Source: Locusta migratoria
Taxonomy: Eukaryota > Arthropoda > Insecta > Orthoptera > Acrididae
DNA length: 64,000 bases
NCBI GenBank assembly: GCA_026315105.1
Contig: CM048744.1
Coordinates: 310,751,270-310,815,269, forward strand
Reading direction: 5' to 3'
Below the pieces are notes generated by a model that saw only the letters and a list, made by a program, of their open reading frames with translations, was not told the origin of the DNA and did not search any database. The translations under genes were made by a program, and so were the position numbers. This document shows positions 46,018-57,659 of this stretch, piece after piece; positions within the stretch are counted from its first letter, which is position 1, and each line of letters begins with the position of its first letter.

Positions 46018-47207
46018 TTATGTTCCCTGTGGAGCCAGCTGCAATCTCCTGGATCTTGACCTTGTCATGGGTCCTCTGTATGGCTGTTCTAGAGAATGAT
46101 TCCCTTCTCCATGATTATCGACAACAGACGTTCCTGTCGTGGCTTCATCAGTAACATTACCGTCCTTATAGTCCTTGAACAAGAAGCCATTGTCGCCTAC
46201 CTGCTCTTCAAGATCGCAGTAAGGCTTCAAGCGCAGGACGTGGACAATGTATCTTCTTTTTTGTCGTTTCGATGACGGCTCATAATCCTCAACTTCGTAT
46301 GTGACGTCTGACAGGCGGTGTATTACACGATACGGACCGAAGTAACTCTTCAATAACTTCTCTGACAGTCCAACCTTCCGTATAGGGGTGAAAATCCATA
46401 CCAGATCTCCTGGGGCTGTAAACAACAAGTCGTGCTTGTCGTTATACCGCTGACGGTCCTTCTCCTGGACATCCAGTGTCCGTATGCGAGCCAGCCGTCT
46501 TGCTTCTTCAACCCTGGTGATGAGCTGTTTAACATAATCATCCTGAATGTCGTCCGGTTGGAACGGGTAAAGCGTATCCATTGTCATCTCAGCTTCACGG
46601 CCATGGAGCAGGAAAAACGGCGTGAAGCCTGTGGTGTCTTGTCTTGCGGTATTGTAATCAAATGTCACGACTGGCAGTATTGTATCCCAATCCTTCTGCT
46701 CAACATCGGCAGCATATCTGCTAACATCTTGTTAAAACGTTCTGTAAGACCACCTCTCTGAGGGTGGTATGCAGTTGTCATTCTGTGGACAATGTCGCAA
46801 CATGACGTTACCTCTGGTACTAGTTTTGACTGGAATACTTTTCCACGATTAGATATCATCACACATGGTGGTCCATGCTTCAAAGTACTGTATTCTACAA
46901 AGAATTTTGCGAACTCTTTAGATTCTGCAGTCGGCACAGGTTTGGTAACAGCATAACTTGTGAGGTAGTCAGTGCAGACTATTATCCATCGGTTACCGGT
47001 TGTCGACTTCGGGAACCTCCCTAAAAGATCGATCCCAACATGGTGGAATGGAGCTGCTGCAGGTGGAATCGGTACAAGATGCCCTGGAGGTAACTGCGGC
47101 ACATGCTTCCGTCGCTGGCACTCTTTACAGTGACTCGCATAGTGCTTGACAGATTGGTAGAGACCTTTCCAGTAATACCTGCGTCTGATTCTGTCTAGGA
47201 TCTTCAC
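46018..47207 (-). pseudogene. Gypsy-D integrase, frameshifted
   Basis: Two frames overlap at 46665-46668. The first (47207-46665) has the zinc-finger end CKECQRRKH, the first catalytic Asp in HVGIDLLGRF, and ERFNK with the catalytic Glu. The middle catalytic Asp is replaced: the motif reads MISNRGKVFQ (Asn120 of this fragment), so strand transfer should be dead. The second frame (46668-46018) holds the C-terminal domain with YFGPYRVIHRLSDVTYEV and ends in a basic tail (TRSRSRRLQL). Its stop is close to the polypurine tract. Confidence 0.9.
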
Positions 47208-47319
47208 GAATCCCAGACGACCGGATATTGGAGCATCGTGGAAATATCAGAGAATAGTTGGCTGGAGATGAGCTGGAACGACCAGAAGCCATTTGGGGTC
47301 CAGTGGGTCGTAGTTGCTA

Positions 47320-49113
47320 TTATACAATGTTCCGTTTATAAGTTGGAACTCTCCATTGGTCGGTTCTCCTTTCTCCAAGGCCTGGATTTCCCCTTTGTTC
47401 AACAGTAACGTCATCTAATTCAGTGAGGGCTGAAATTTCATTCATGCTGTTGTGTTCCACTAATGGATTCCTCGAGAGGCAGTCAGCATCCTTATGTTTG
47501 CGCCCGTTCTTGAATACCACTGTGACATCGTACTCTTGGAGTCTTAGTGCCCATCTTGCTAGTCGACCTGATGGATCCTTCAAGCTAGTCAGCCAACACA
47601 AAGAATGGTGGGCTGTCACGACAGTGAATGGTTTGCTGAATAAATACGGCCGGAACTTGTTGATAGCCCAGATAACCGCGAGACATTCTTTTTCAGTTGT
47701 AGAGTAGTTTATCTCGGACTTTGAGAGTACTCTTGATGCATAGGCTATCACTTTTTCAGCACCTTCCTGAAATTGTACAAGCACTCCACCAATCCCATAA
47801 CCACTGGCGTCTGTGTGAAGTTCCGTTTCCACATTATCGTTGTACAATGCTAGCACTGGTGCGGACGTTAGAGCATCCTTAAATACCCGGAAAGCTCTTT
47901 CTTTTGTCTCATCCCAGTAAAACTTGAAGTCTCCCTGCAGAAGTTCTTGTAATGGACGTGCCTGGTTACAGAACCCTTTTATGAAACGTCGGTAGTATGA
48001 GCATAGCCCGAGAAAACGTCTCACATCACGAATGTGCTGAGGAATTGGAAACTCTGCAACTGCCCTTACTTTATCTGGGTCAGGACGGACACCATCTCCG
48101 TTGACTAGGTGCCCCAGGATTTTTATCTCTTTGGCTACGAAGAGGCACTTCTTTGGATTGAGGCGGAATCCTGCACTCTGAACACACTTCAACACAGTTG
48201 ACTGTCGACTCAGGTGTTTTTCAAATGTTTTCGAGAAAACGACAATGTCATCTAAATAGCAAAGACACATCGTCCACTTAAGGTGTCGAAGCAAGTTGTT
48301 CATCATGCGTTCGAATGTGGCCGGAGCATTACATAATCCAAATGGCATTACTTTGAATTCATAGAGGCCGTCAAGTGTAATAAAAGCCATCTTCTCTCTG
48401 TCAGCTTCGTCAACCTCGATTTGCCAATAACCTGTCTGCATGTCCATAGTTGAGAAGTATGTAGCTCCTTTCAAGCAGTCTAAGGTGTCATCAATGCGCG
48501 GTAATGGGTAGACATCTCTCTTTGCGATTTTGTTCAGCCGCAGATAGTCGACACAGAATCGCCATGTGCCATCCTTCTTCTTTACAAGTACCACTGGAGA
48601 CGACCAAGGACTCTCCGAAGGTTGAATAATACCATCGTGCAACATCTTCTCCACTTCCTCCCGAATTATCCGTCTTTCAGCTGGCGACACTCTATACGAA
48701 CGCTGGCTAATTGGTGGATGATCCCCAGTATTGATACGATGCCTTATCGTGGGCCGTTTCGTCTGACTTTTCCCCTGCTGAAGTGTAAATGCACCCGAAA
48801 ATTGGCGTAGTATACCTAATACCCGCTGGCGTTGTACCTTGGTCAGTCCAGGCCCTATTGGCAGTTCCACGTTTGTTTCCTCCAGCGTGTTGTATGTACT
48901 AATAGCAGGGCATGGGTCTTCATTGATGACGTTGAGATCACCGTCCTGGATTGATTCAGCTGTCGCAGTACACATTTCTTTGGGGATAAGTTTCGACTGC
49001 TCATGACAATTAGTGACCCAAATCTCTCCTCGATCTTCGATAATGCTTATGATAGCCGCTGGTATGTAAATTTCTTTGGTGAGCCTGATAAACGTTTTAC
49101 TATCAACAAGCAC
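47320..49113 (-). pseudogene. Gypsy-D reverse transcriptase and RNase H
   Basis: A 597-residue open block of pol. The reverse transcriptase shows RFCVDYLRLNKI, MDMQTGYWQIEV, MPFGLCNAPATFER and YLDDIVVF (Asp288, Asp289). RNase H shows TDASGYGIGGVL and TTEKECLAVIWAI, but the next motif reads VVTAHHSLCW with Ala501 where the family has a catalytic Asp. A TAA at 49126-49128 separates it from the protease in the same frame, and a frameshift follows before integrase. RT could be intact, RNase H is not. Confidence 0.92.
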
Positions 49114-49125
49114 CTCACAGTTTAA

Positions 49126-49581
49126 TTAATCATCTGTGTTTGTTACTAGAACTCTTCTCATTGTGAACAACGGAATGGTCACATTGTCAACGGGAAATAA
49201 CTTTCTAGAAAAGTCTGTATTACATGTACCCGTCTGAACGACTTCCTCAATTTGCAGCACAGATCTTCCACAGTCAATGATACCTTGGGATGCCTGAAGG
49301 AAGTCCCATCCCAGGATGACATTAAGATTACATTCTATTAAAACGACAAATTCAAACGGCTGGGTCCTGTTGTTGATGGTTATTCTTGCAAAGCAAGTTC
49401 CTGCTGGCTGGACGTACTTTTCATTTGCGACCTTCAGCACAGTTGCTCCCGTATCACAGAACATTGTCTTCTTTAGTGTGTGGCGGTAATTACACGACAA
49501 TATGGAGAAAGACGCTCCTGAATCAACAAGTGCCCGAACAGGGTGCCCGTCGATTATGACGTATATGAGATTTCCCGACAT
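49126..49581 (-). pseudogene. Gypsy-D protease domain
   Basis: The retropepsin motif LVDSGASFSIL lies near residue 18, and NVILGWDFLQASQGIIDC is the conserved second half. The frame is the same as the downstream RT block, with one in-frame TAA between. Catalytic Asp is retained. Confidence 0.85.
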
Positions 49582-49639
49582 CTTAGTGACTGTCGTTCAT
49601 GGAGGATTTTCATCTGCGGCGGCCTCACCTCCGTAGATG

Positions 49640-50956
49640 GTCACCTCGCTTAGTTTTCCTGGGTGCGGCGGTTAGGGGAATGTCTGGTACATCTGTACGG
49701 CGATGGTGAACGACTGTGATGCGTCGGGGAGCAACCTCGTCTAGAGTATGGCGATGAGCTTCTTCCCATAGGTCGACTGAACTCATCAGCAGGTGATTGA
49801 CTGGGATAGAACTGCTGTGATGGATGACGTCTTGCGGCAAAATAGTCGTCGAATACTCGCCTTCTCTCTCTGGAGTAGCGTACGACATGTCCAGGGCGCC
49901 CACTATGGAAACAAAGTGGTGTGTTGTCTTCTGCCCTCCAGACGTCTGTTCTTCTGCGGGGCGTCATAGTTGTCAGGGGAGTTGGTTGTGGCCGCGTCGG
50001 CCGTTTCATAGGCTGCCGTTTGGTGGCTGCAGTGTATGTCATACCAGGGCGACGCCATTCTTCACGTCGCGTGCGATTGGCAGGGCAGACAGGAGCTAAT
50101 GTCTGAAATACCTCTTCCTCAGCGGCGTCGGCTCCCTCGTGATTTACAGGGCTTACATCCATGCCCATAATCTGATGCTCGCCAGCCGCCATAACCTGTT
50201 GTAATTCTTCTCTCACAATTTGTCATATTAGAGAAGCGAAGTCATGCTGGTCTTCCACAACGGCCATTGGGACTACATTAGGGAGTCGGTCATACTTCTT
50301 GCGTCCAACCTTCCTCTGTTGCATCTCTTGATGGACTCTTCTGTCGTAGCGATGTCTTTTATCAAAAGAGCTTGGTACATGTCTTCTGATATACCCTTCA
50401 TCAGGTGCGTGATTTTGTCTGTCTCAGTCATGTTCGGATTGACAGTGTTACACAGGGCCAAAACATTCTGTATGTACGACTGTGTCGGCTCACCATGTCG
50501 TTGGGCCCGGTTCTTAAGTTATTCTTCCGCGGAGCGGATTTGTCGCTGGCGGTCTCTAAACGTCTTCTTAATGTCCGTCTGGAACGTTTCCCAGTCATTC
50601 AGCTTGTCTTCGTTGCTCTCAAACCATTGCTGGGCTGTTCCGTCGAGGTAGAAATAAACGTTCGCCAAGCACATTGTATGTTCCCATCTGTTATACTTGG
50701 CGACTCGGTCGAACCCTTTTAGCCATTTGTTGGGGTCCTCTCCAGCGTCTCCAGAGAACAGCGACAGGTGTCTGATGTGCAGCTGGCTTACCGCTGGTTT
50801 CGTGTCCATTGTTCTTCTGATGATACGTCCTTCCTTTTGGAAGGACGTACTCGGTATATCCCTTGTATTCTGGTTCAAGACTGTGTAAGCGACGGCTTTT
50901 ACATTGCCTAAAGCCAGTTTTAAACGATCAACGAACTTGTAATAGATTGATAACAA
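49640..50956 (-). pseudogene. Gypsy-D gag with damaged zinc knuckle
   Basis: Capsid part 50956-50519: HLSLFSGDAGEDPNKWLKGF and FYLDGTAQQWFE. A TAA at 50519-50521 interrupts the frame, which continues to about 50273 (MKGISEDMYQALL). After a frameshift, 50216-49650 carries a knuckle reading CFHSGRPGHVVRYS: the second and last Cys are Ser, so zinc binding should fail. The C-terminus is rich in Arg, Ser and Pro. The Gypsy-E gag relic at 10.4 kb is the nearest relative in the window. Confidence 0.88.
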
Positions 50957-51189
50957 GTTGCGTTAATGGCGGCCGTCAGTCGTTTGAACGGCTGCATTAG
51001 TATGATCGCGCTAGTATCGAAGCGCGATAATTATAACGATAAAATTCGGTACTAGTGGGTTCACTGCGCATGCGCGAGCTAGTAGCTGTCAGCTGCAGTC
51101 ACCGTTCCAGTCAGTCCGCCATTTTCCTTCGTATTTACGTATATTTTGAATTTGTGGAAGTTTATGATCAGAATGTATTACAAAATGTA

Positions 51190-51440
51190 TTTCTAATGAC
51201 GGCATTCACACTGTCCGTCACCAGACCGTCACCTAACGTCAGCGCCACGTTAAATTTTCTCCAGAAGATTGTTTTGATTGAACGGTCGTCTGCTGACATC
51301 AGAAGTTAACCTATTTTTGTCACGCGATTTTCATATTGCAGTCGACAATTACACGATTTGCACGCAAATTTGTCTTATTAATCTTTAGTTTATTATTATA
51401 CTTTTGTTTAGCGGTAAATTGCAAATGTATCATCGGTTAT
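51190..51440 (+). repeat. Family F end fragment in the Gypsy-D leader
   Basis: GACGGCATTCACACTGTCCG is followed by GAACGGTCGTCTGCTGACATC and CAGTCGACAATTACACG, the same order as at 19201-19400 and, inverted, at 61510-61790. It appears inserted into the leader after Gypsy-D formed, but its inner end is not clear. Confidence 0.65.
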
Positions 51441-51601
51441 TACTGTTCGATTACGTTTATCGTCTAAACACGCTGCCACAATATCTTGCTTGAGTTTTTA
51501 GTTCAGGGCTAGTACGCTGGGAGCGCTTCAGTACACTATTATCTATCTTGTTCAACTTCGTTCATCGTTTAAAAAGGGCTTAATCGGAGCCACGGTGATG
51601 C

Positions 51602-51637
51602 AGCTGTTGCACAGGATACCCGGCGCCTCCACCAAAC
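51602..51637 (-). other. Gypsy-D primer-binding site
   Basis: TGGTGGAGGCGCCGGGTATC on the minus strand begins 5 nt from the LTR. The plus strand reads as a tRNA 3' end including CCA. I do not assign the tRNA. Confidence 0.7.
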
Positions 51638-51639
51638 AA

Positions 51640-51996
51640 TGTCACGTTGAAATGGAAACAGGCTTAACTTCTAAGGCAACTGAACACAGCACTTATACTG
51701 AAAGCAGCTTTATTACAAACTTAACATACACACAGCACTGACTGCCTCTCAGGCAGAGTGTTCTGCTATTTATACACAGACAGAATGTACCAGAAATTAG
51801 AAGAATAGTTAACATAAGAAACAAGTAGAATTTACAAGTGAACATAAGAAAGATGTAGAACATTCTAGAATTGTTAATTACAAACAAATAAATTTTTGCC
51901 GGTGGGCAGGATTGAACCAGCGAACTCCAGCAGCGCAGTCAGTGATGGTATCTCCTGTGCCACACCGGCAGTCAGTGTACAGGGCGACTTGTGGCA
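51640..51996 (-). repeat. Gypsy-D 5' LTR
   Basis: 357 bp, TGCCACAAG to CGTGACA on the minus strand. The tRNA-like block here has a perfect 7-bp acceptor-type stem (GCCGGTG / CACCGGC) around an A-box-like TGGCACAGG and a B box GGTTCAATCC. Confidence 0.92.
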
Positions 51997-52000
51997 ATAT

Positions 52001-52440
52001 TGTATACAACTAATGTACTAAGTCTAATTTCCACAGATAAAGAATCTGAAATAATTTATGCATGTTAGTGCTTGTGTCTAGATGAATTATGATAAAAAAG
52101 AAAAGCATAACATGGAGACACTATAAATATTTTAAAATAAGCTTAAGTAATAGATTAGTTGGAACATACAGCAGTTTTAATAGATTACATCATCTTCATT
52201 ACAGATTCTTCTATTGTATGGAAAGCTTTTTGTTCAACCCACATTTTTGTAGTTTTTCTGAAAACATTCAGTGATACATATTAAATAATTTTATTCCTGT
52301 GTATGTGAAACTATTATGAGTTTTTGTGAGCCTATTGTCAAGGATGTCAATATTCTGTCTTTGATGAATGTCATATTTATGATCTGATTCTCACAGTACA
52401 TGGTTGTCTTGCTTTTCTTTTGGGTTTACCAAGTAGTTAA
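52001..52440 (-). pseudogene. LINE-G, RT C-terminal segment
   Basis: Lies between Gypsy-D and LINE-J. The minus strand reads ESDHKYDIHQRQNID after one stop, then NRLTKTHNSFTYTGIKLFN, matching the C-terminal consensus of CR1/Daphne-like LINEs. The frame is continuous over these blocks apart from stops. Confidence 0.6.
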
Positions 52441-52511
52441 GAATGAACTTCTACATCTGTATCTACATATGTACTCTGAAAATCACATTTAAGTGCCTGG
52501 CAGAGAGTTCC

Positions 52512-55335
52512 TTAACCACTTTCATAACTTTTCTCTACCATTCCATTCTCTAATAGCACACGGGAAGAAAGAACACCTAAATCGTTTCGTTTTCGATCTG
52601 ATTTCTCTTTATTGGGATAGTCATGTCTCCCTAAGTAGGTGGGTGCTAGCAAAATATTTTCACATTCAGAAGTAAAAGTTGGTGACTGAAACTTCGCAAA
52701 CAGATCATGCCGCAATGAATAACGTTTTTCTTTTAATGATTTCCACCCCAATTCGTGCAACATTTCCGTGTCGCTCCCCCCTCCTCCCCCCGTAACGTGA
52801 TAAAACAAAACGAGCTGTCCTTCTCTGAACCTTCTCAATGTCTTCCGTCAGTCCCAACTGGTGAGGGCCCCACAAGGGGCAACAGTACTCTATGAGAGGA
52901 CGCACAAGTGTGATGTAGGCAGTCTCTTTGGTGGAGCTGGTGCATCTTCGAAGCATTCTGCCGATGAAACGTAACCTTTGGTTCGCCTTCCCCACAATAT
53001 TTTCTATTTGTTCTCTCCAGTCAAAGTTATTCGTAATTGTAACTCCTAGATATTTGGTAGAACTTACGACCTTAAGGTTTGACTGATTTATCGCGTAATA
53101 GAAGTTCAGTGGATTTCTTTTAGTGGTCATGTGTATATTTCACACTTTTCTTTATTTAGTGTTAATTGCCAATTTTCGCACCATGTAGAAATTATGTCTA
53201 AATCGCTTTGCAGTTACTTTTGATCCACTGTTGACTTCACTAACCGATAAACGACATCATCATCCGCGAACAGTCTAAGGGAGCTATTCAGATTGTCTCC
53301 TAAATCGTTTATAAACACATGGAAGAGTAGGGGAAATATAACGCTTCCCTGTGGAACGCCAGATATCACTTCTGTTTTACTCAATGACTTACCGTCAATT
53401 ACAACGAACTGTGTCCTTTCTGATAGGAAATCGTGAATCCAATCGCACAATTGGAGAGATATTCCATAAGCACGCAATTTCATTAGAAGCCGCTTGTGGG
53501 GTACAGTGTCAAAAGCCTTCTGGAAATCGAGAAATATGGAATCGATGGCACTTAACACTTCATGTGAATAAAGGGCAAGCTGTGTTTCGCAAGAGCGATA
53601 CTTTCTGAATCCGTGTTGACTATTGGTTAATAGGTCGTTCTCTTTGAGATAGTTCATAATATTCGAACAAAGTATATGTTCCAAAATCATACTGCAAATC
53701 GACGTCAATGTGATTGTCCTGTAATTTTGGGGATCACTTCTATTGCCTTTCTTGAATATCGGAGTAACTTGGGCAACTTTCCAGTCTTTGAGTATGGATG
53801 TTTCATTGAGTGATCGGTTGTAAACTACAGCTAAGTACAGAGCTAATGCATCAGCATTCTCTGAGAATCTAGTTGGTATACAATCTGGCCCGGAAGATTT
53901 GTTTTTGTTTAGTGACTTAAGTTGTTTTACTACTCCAGGAACATCTCACTTCTAAGTTTCGTATGTTGGCAGCTGTTCTCGGATTGAATACTGGAGTGTT
54001 CACTTCCTATTCTTTGGTGAACGAATTTCGGAAAGCTGTGCTTAGTAATTCTGCCTTAGCAGTACTGTCATCGGTAGTATTACCATTGCTATCGTGCAGT
54101 GAAGGTATTGTTTGTGTTTTGCCGCTAGTGTACTTCACATATGACCAGAATTTCTTTGGATTTTCTGCAAGATTACGAGGCAGGATTTCGTTGTGGTAAC
54201 TACTGTAGGCTTCTCGCATTGAAGTCCGCGCTAGGTTGCGAGTTTCAGTAAAAGATTGCCAGTCTTGTGGATTCTGTGTTTTTTTTTTTTTAATTTTGCA
54301 TGCGTTTTTCTTTGTTTCTGCAACTGTGACCTGACTTGTTTTGTGTACCACGGGGGGGGGGGGGAGGCAGCCTCCTCTTTTATTAATTTATTTGGTATAA
54401 ATCTCTCGATTGCTACTGATATTATGTCTTTGAAAGTAAGCCACAACTGATCTACACTCGCATTTTTTGTTTTGAAAGACTGGAGACTATGCTCAGGAAA
54501 GCGTGAAGCGAATTTTTATCTGCTTTATTGAAGAGATATATTTTTCGTTTATTTTTGGTGCATTTGGGAATTTCGACATTCAGTCTCGCTACTACAACTC
54601 GATGTTCGCTAATCCCTGTATCTGTTTTAATGCTCATTACTAGCTCAGGATTATTTGTTGCTAGGAGATTAAGGGTATTTTCGCAACCACTTACTATTCC
54701 AGTGGGTTCATGAACCAAGTGTTCGAAGTAGTTTTCAGAAAAAGCATTCAGAACTAGTTCAGACGATGTTTTATATTTGCCGCCGCCTTTGAATACGTAA
54801 TTATGCTAACATATCGAGGGTAAATTAATGTCGCCACCGATTATAACAATATGCTTCAGATACCTATTTGAAATGTGATTCAAGCTTTCTTTGAACATTT
54901 CGGCAACTGCATCGTCTGAGTCAGGAGGCCGATAAAAAGATCCAATTATTAATTTATTCCGGTTGTCATGTATAACCTCTACCCAGACCAACTCACAGGA
55001 AGTATCTGCCTCAATTTCGCTGCAGGATAAACCGTTTGTAACAGCAATAAACACGCCACCCCCTTTTTTTATTTTTTCTATCCTTTCTGAAGACCATTTG
55101 GCCCTTTGAAAAAATTTCGCCCGAACTTATCTCAGGCGTCAGCCAGCTTTCAGAACCTATAACGATTTGTGCATCAGTACTTTCTATCAGCGCTTGGAGC
55201 TCTGGAACTTTCCCAATACAACTACGACAATTTACAACTGTTATACCAATGGCTTCTAGATCTGCTTTCTTCCTGTGTCTGACCTGCCCCCTTTGAGAAT
55301 GAAACCCATTTTGTGTGTTCCCGAGGCCGTCTAAC

Positions 55336-55340
<5 letters not shown>
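52512..55340 (-). pseudogene. LINE-J ORF2 (endonuclease and reverse transcriptase), broken
   Basis: Endonuclease blocks: NCRSCIGKVPELQALI, IGSESWLTP (about 55140), VWVEVIHDNRNKLIIGSFYR and IVIIGGDINLP (54806-55054), then TGISEHRVVVARL (54640). The linker has PPPWYTKQVRSQLQKQ (54400) and NPKKFWSYVKYTSGK (54140). Reverse transcriptase: NKSSGPDCIP (53890), PQNYRTITLTSICSMILEH, HGFRKYRSCETQLAL, FLDFQKAFDTVPHKRLLMKL, GVPQGSVIFPLLF and FADDDVVYR (about 53250), then STKYLGVTI and EKVQRRTARFVLSRY. Several frame changes, for example at 54800, 54450 and 53130, make it non-functional. The endonuclease-RT layout with an esterase-bearing ORF1 is that of the CR1/L2 group. Confidence 0.88.
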
Positions 55341-55380
<40 letters not shown>

Positions 55381-56354
55381 AGCCTAGTCCACGCCACACA
55401 GCTCTCACTACCCGTGTAGCCACTTCCTGAGTATAGTGGACTCCTGATCTATTTAGCGGAACCTGAAAACCCACCACCCTTTGGCGCAAGTCGAGGAATC
55501 TGCAGTCAACACGGTCGCAGAACCGTCTGAGCCTGTGATTCAGACCCTTCACTTGGCGCTGAACCATAGGTCCGCAGTCAATCCTGTCGACATTGCTGCA
55601 GATGGTGAGCTCCGCTTTCATCTTGCAAGCAAGACTTGCAGTCTTTACCACTTCTGATAGCCGCTCAAAACCAGAGAGGATCTCTTCTGATCCAAAACAA
55701 CACACATCATTGGTCCCGACATAAGCCACCACCTGTAGCTGGCTGCACCCTGTGCTCTTCATGGCACCCGGAAGGACCCATTCCACATCTGGAATGACTC
55801 CCCCCAGTATGCACATGGAGTGCACATTGGAATTCTTCCCCTCTCTAGCAGCCATTTTCCTAAGGGGCTCCATCACCCGCCTAACGTTGGAGCTCCCAAC
55901 TACTAACAAACCCACCCTCTGTGAGTGCCCGGATCTTGAAGGCAGAGTGGCGAGTACAGGACAAGCGACACCATCTGTGTCAGGAACATCCTCTGCCACA
56001 GACAGCGCCTCCAATCTGTTCGTAAAACTAACCGGGGATGCCTCCACTTCAGTCCTCCAGGCAGTCTTACGCCACCTGACACGCGCTGAGGAGACCTCCC
56101 AATCCACCATCCACCATGGATTGGGAGGTGACAGTCTCGCGGGCAGTGAGCGGGCTGGCCACAGTCGCAGGGCGATCGGAGGGCACAATAGACGCACAGG
56201 GCGTCTGCTGCACCTCCATGAGCGGCCTGCAACAGCGGCGCCCACCCACCGCAGTCTCAAGCGCTGCCAGCGAAGCCAATGCCGCCTGGAGCTGCGAGCG
56301 AAGAGTCACCCACTCTGCCTCCATTCACTTGCAGCAGTCACAGTTCCTAGCCAT
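55331..56354 (-). pseudogene. LINE-J ORF1 with SGNH/esterase-like domain
   Basis: The likely start is ATG at 56354 (MARNCDCCK) with a TGA ten codons later, after which the frame continues MEAEWVTLRSQLQAALASL, a short helix. A frameshift near 56070-56260 leads to a block with GDS-hydrolase signatures: LLVVGSSNVRRVM (nucleophile region), YVGTNDVCCFG (GxND block) and SGVHYTQEVATRVV (His block). Esterase-type ORF1 proteins are known from CR1 LINEs; their role in retrotransposition is unsettled. The frame ends in the poly(T) tract. The Cys pair at the N-terminus may bind metal, an inference only. Confidence 0.75.
55338..55379 (-). repeat. Poly(T) tract (42 nt on the minus strand) between ORF1 and ORF2
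   Basis: On the element's sense strand it is a T-run at the end of ORF1. ORF1 is open across it as poly-Phe, while another frame leads into ORF2. Confidence 0.9.
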
Positions 56355-56402
56355 TCTAAAAACCTATGTATCTTCCAAGTAAGTACGTCTGAGGACACAC
56401 AA

Positions 56403-57429
56403 GTTTGATAAACCTTGACCTTCGAAAAATATGAACCTAACACTAAACTGTTTATTACCAGCGAATCTGAAAAATATATACGTGAGCTAATAAATCAAAA
56501 TATCAACAACTGAACTGACAAGTAAACGCGATTCTTAATAAATAAACACGCGAGCACACAAAAGTATAAAGAACTGCAAAAGAAAGCACACACAAAATGA
56601 AAATAAGTCGCTTCTATTAAGAAGCTGGTTACCATACAATGTAGAGCTGCTTCTGTCACGTGTGTAGTGGCCGGCAGTCACTGAGCAACTGAAGTGTAGG
56701 ATTACCAACCGCGAATACGATCAAAATAAAACAAAAGCAGTGAGTGGCGGATTTACACTGCAGATGAATACACTGAACTGATTAGTTGAACGCAAATCTA
56801 AGTAAATATACAAAGGAGCACAGAAAGTTTGATAAACAGTGAGCTTACAAAAATATGAACCTAACACTAAACTGTTTATTACCACCGAATCTGAAAAATA
56901 TATATGCGAGCTAATAGATCAAAATATCAACAACTGAACTGTCAAGTAAACGCGATTCTTAATAAATAAACACGCGAGTACACTAAATTATAAAGAACTG
57001 CAAAGGAAAGCACACACAAAAAGAAAATAAGTCGCTTCTATTAAGAAGCTGGTTACCGTACAATGTAGAGCTGCTGCTGTCACGTGTATAGTGGCCGGTG
57101 GTCACTGAGCAACTGAAGTGTAGGATTACCAACCGTGAGTACGATCAAAATAAAACAAAAGCAGTGAGTGGCGGATTTACACTGCAGATGAATACACTGA
57201 ACTGATTAGTTGAACACAAATCTTAGTAAATATACACAGGAGCACGGAAAGTTTGATAAACAGTGAGCTTCGAAAAATATGAACCTAACACTAAACTGTT
57301 TATTACCGGTGAATCTGAAAACTATGTACGCGAGCTAATAAATCACAATATCAATAACTGAACTGACAAGTAAACGCGATTCTTAATAAATAAACACGCA
57401 AGCACACTAAAGTATAAAGAACTGCAAAA
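56403..57429 (-). repeat. Tandem 424-bp 5' monomers of LINE-J (2.4 units)
   Basis: GAACCTAACACTAAACTG starts at 56433, 56857 and 57281, exactly 424 bp apart. Units are about 95 percent identical by eye. The outermost unit is truncated at 57429 where LINE-G sequence begins. The array lies just upstream of ORF1, the position of promoter monomers in some LINEs. Confidence 0.88.
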
Positions 57430-57659
57430 AGTATTTTTAGCTCTTTGAAATATTCCCTACATGATACATGGGTTTTTGCTTCCAAAATTGTCCTAATTCC
57501 TTTTTCTGCCAAAGAAAAATCCTTTTTCACCAGGGGTGTTACCCCATAAGAGGATTCCATAGATGAGATGGCTGTGAAAAAAAGCATAACAGTTCAGCAG
57601 CAGTTCGTCAGTTACGCACGTCCTTTGTTTACTTAGCAGGAAAATGACTTGGGCTAGCT
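57430..57659 (-). pseudogene. LINE-G, RT segment between LINE-J and the hAT element
   Basis: Minus-strand blocks SHLIYGILLWGN and, after a frame slip, FSLAEKGIRTILEAKTHVSC are the conserved region following the RT thumb in LINEs. The sequence picks up shortly after the point where the 59160-60556 piece ends. Confidence 0.7.

Larger units (their letters stand above)
45628..51996 (-). mobile_element. Gypsy-D, full-length but defective Ty3/gypsy-type element
   Basis: LTRs 45628-45983 and 51640-51996 flanked by ATAT on both sides (45624-45627 and 51997-52000). Gag, protease, RT/RNase H and integrase are in order on the minus strand, with polypurine tract and primer site in place. Stops, frameshifts and changed catalytic residues show it is inactive. 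A family-F fragment lies in its leader. Confidence 0.92.
52441..57429 (-). mobile_element. LINE-J, CR1-like non-LTR retrotransposon with 5' monomers
   Basis: Order on the minus strand: 2.4 tandem 424-bp units (57429-56403), ORF1, a poly(T) tract, ORF2 with endonuclease and reverse transcriptase, and a 3' end GATACAGATGTAGAAG near 52445. Its two flanks carry consecutive parts of LINE-G, so it inserted into that LINE. It is near full length but disrupted by stops and frameshifts. Confidence 0.82.
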
